The notes beneath the pieces are model-generated. The model was given only the letters and a program-made list of their open reading frames with translations. It did not search any database and was not told the DNA's origin. This document shows, piece by piece, positions 63,162 through 64,000 of a DNA stretch of 64,000 nucleotides; the first letter of the stretch is position 1; every line of letters starts with the position of its first letter. The translations under genes and the position numbers were made by a program. Origin of the DNA: Steromphala cineraria (lineage: Eukaryota > Mollusca > Gastropoda > Trochida > Trochidae); the NCBI GenBank assembly GCA_916613615.1, contig OU744727.1:16686093-16750092 (forward strand), given 5' to 3'.

Positions 63162-63525
63162 ATATTGTTTTAGGGAAGTACTTGAAACATTTAGGTAGAT
63201 TCTGCCTAACAATGTCAGAGGAAGGCCATTTTACCAAAAAGCTTAACTCTCTGCACATTAAAGAAATCCATGAGTTAAAAATCCTACTAATATGTGACAC
63301 TGAAACACCAAACATATCTGATATTTGTTCGATATCATTCCCTCGCCTGAGTCAAAACAGAGTTATCAAGTATTCTTGATACAACGTCAGTCCTCTGGAT
63401 GGGCCTCTGCTTGATGAGTTCTGAAGATAAACAAATATTATCATTACATAAATTGATATGACTTATCAATCATGAATTAGAGAAACATGTGAGAACTTGA
63501 TTTATCATCCAAAACTGTGTTCCAC

Positions 63526-63563
63526 AGGAGATATCGCTTGTGAAAGATCAAGCGATATCTCCT
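63526..63563. repeat. Short hairpin AGGAGATATCGCTTG
   Basis: AGGAGATATCGCTTG and CAAGCGATATCTCCT flank an 8-nt loop; a third half-copy (AGGAGATATCAC) follows at once. Function unknown. Confidence 0.75.
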
Positions 63564-63629
63564 AGGAGATATCACTTTGACAGTAGATTTTGAACAATGC
63601 CCTGTAATCAGAAAATACATGACATCACA

Positions 63630-63745
63630 AACGTTTTACATCATCAGTAATGACGTCACACTGCTATGACGTCACAAACACAACAAAGTCACAATGCTAT
63701 GATGTCATAAACACGATGATGTCACAATGCTATGACATCACTGCT
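63630..63745 (+). repeat. Tandem ~22-bp repeat of CRE-like motifs
   Basis: About four to five imperfect units of the form CAATGCTATGACGTCACAAA, each with TGACGTCA or a one-base variant (TGATGTCA, TGACATCA). It could be a binding-site cluster or simply a minisatellite. Confidence 0.65.
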
Positions 63746-63820
63746 TTAGGAGTTGGAGGGCTATGCAGTGTTCAAAGATGTACATTTTTCATGTTAATGT
63801 GATGAAAAATGATTTTGGAT

Positions 63821-63977
63821 GATAAATAGAATCTCACCCTCGTTCCTTCTGATATCAAATATATCAACACTCGTTGATAAAAGTAAAATATCCTCGGCAA
63901 GCCTCGGATATTTGATACTTTTATCAACTTGTGTTGATATATTTGATATCAGAAGACACTTGGGTGAGATTATCTAT
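63821..63977. repeat. ~157-bp foldback
   Basis: TCTGATATCAAATATATCAA on the left is matched by TTGATATATTTGATATCAGA on the right; outer arms (ATAGAATCTCACC and GGGTGAGATTATCTAT) also pair. The centre is TCCTCGGCAAGCCTCGGA. Confidence 0.8.
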
Positions 63978-64000
63978 ATTTCAAAAATGATGAAGCCAAG

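Overview
This window looks like AT-rich nuclear DNA from a bilaterian animal, most likely a mollusc and probably a bivalve. Genes are split by GT-AG introns. Intergenic DNA is full of short foldback and MITE-like elements. A (GAGT)n-headed interspersed repeat at ~5956 and a ~145-bp tandem-core repeat at ~28 kb (inverted copy at ~51.5 kb) resemble repeats I associate with mollusc genomes. No bacterial, organelle or CRISPR features are seen. No tRNA or rRNA gene was recognised.

Layout. Positions 1-16.8 kb hold no gene I can support, only minisatellites and foldback elements. From 17.48 to 26.34 kb (+) lies most of a Cys-loop ligand-gated anion channel gene (glycine-receptor/GluCl-like): seven exons with the 13-residue Cys loop, the PAR motif before TM2 and an intact TM4 end; the signal-peptide exon was not found. 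27-32 kb is repeats. At 32.6-40.4 kb is a partly duplicated beta-1,4-galactosyltransferase locus. Copy A has the catalytic exons but carries a frameshift and an in-frame stop; copy B has an intact first exon but no catalytic exons. At 46.6-51.1 kb (+) is a secreted proprotein with a signal peptide, a prodomain of about ten HDVVP repeats, an RNKR furin-type site and a C-terminal cystine-knot domain resembling Spaetzle/neurotrophin ligands. From 55 to 62.9 kb are transposon genes: a decayed SAP-SWIM-YqaJ exonuclease gene (+), tail-to-tail with a 5'-truncated DDE_Tnp_4 transposase (-), consistent with an ISL2EU-type element, followed by an intact three-exon Crypton-type (DUF3504) tyrosine recombinase gene (+) with a poly(A) signal.

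The most unusual structure is in the channel gene. Two separate introns each end in a tandem array of copies of their own 3' splice junction. Seven 79-bp copies precede the first exon seen (17480) and fourteen ~125-bp copies precede the transmembrane exon (25121). In both arrays every copy checked keeps an AG acceptor plus the start of the following exon, then runs into an in-frame stop. Use of any decoy would give a truncated product; a cut before TM1 would leave an extracellular domain only. The exon maps come from hand reading of frames, splice sites and phases; all junctions given for the named genes keep phase unless stated.
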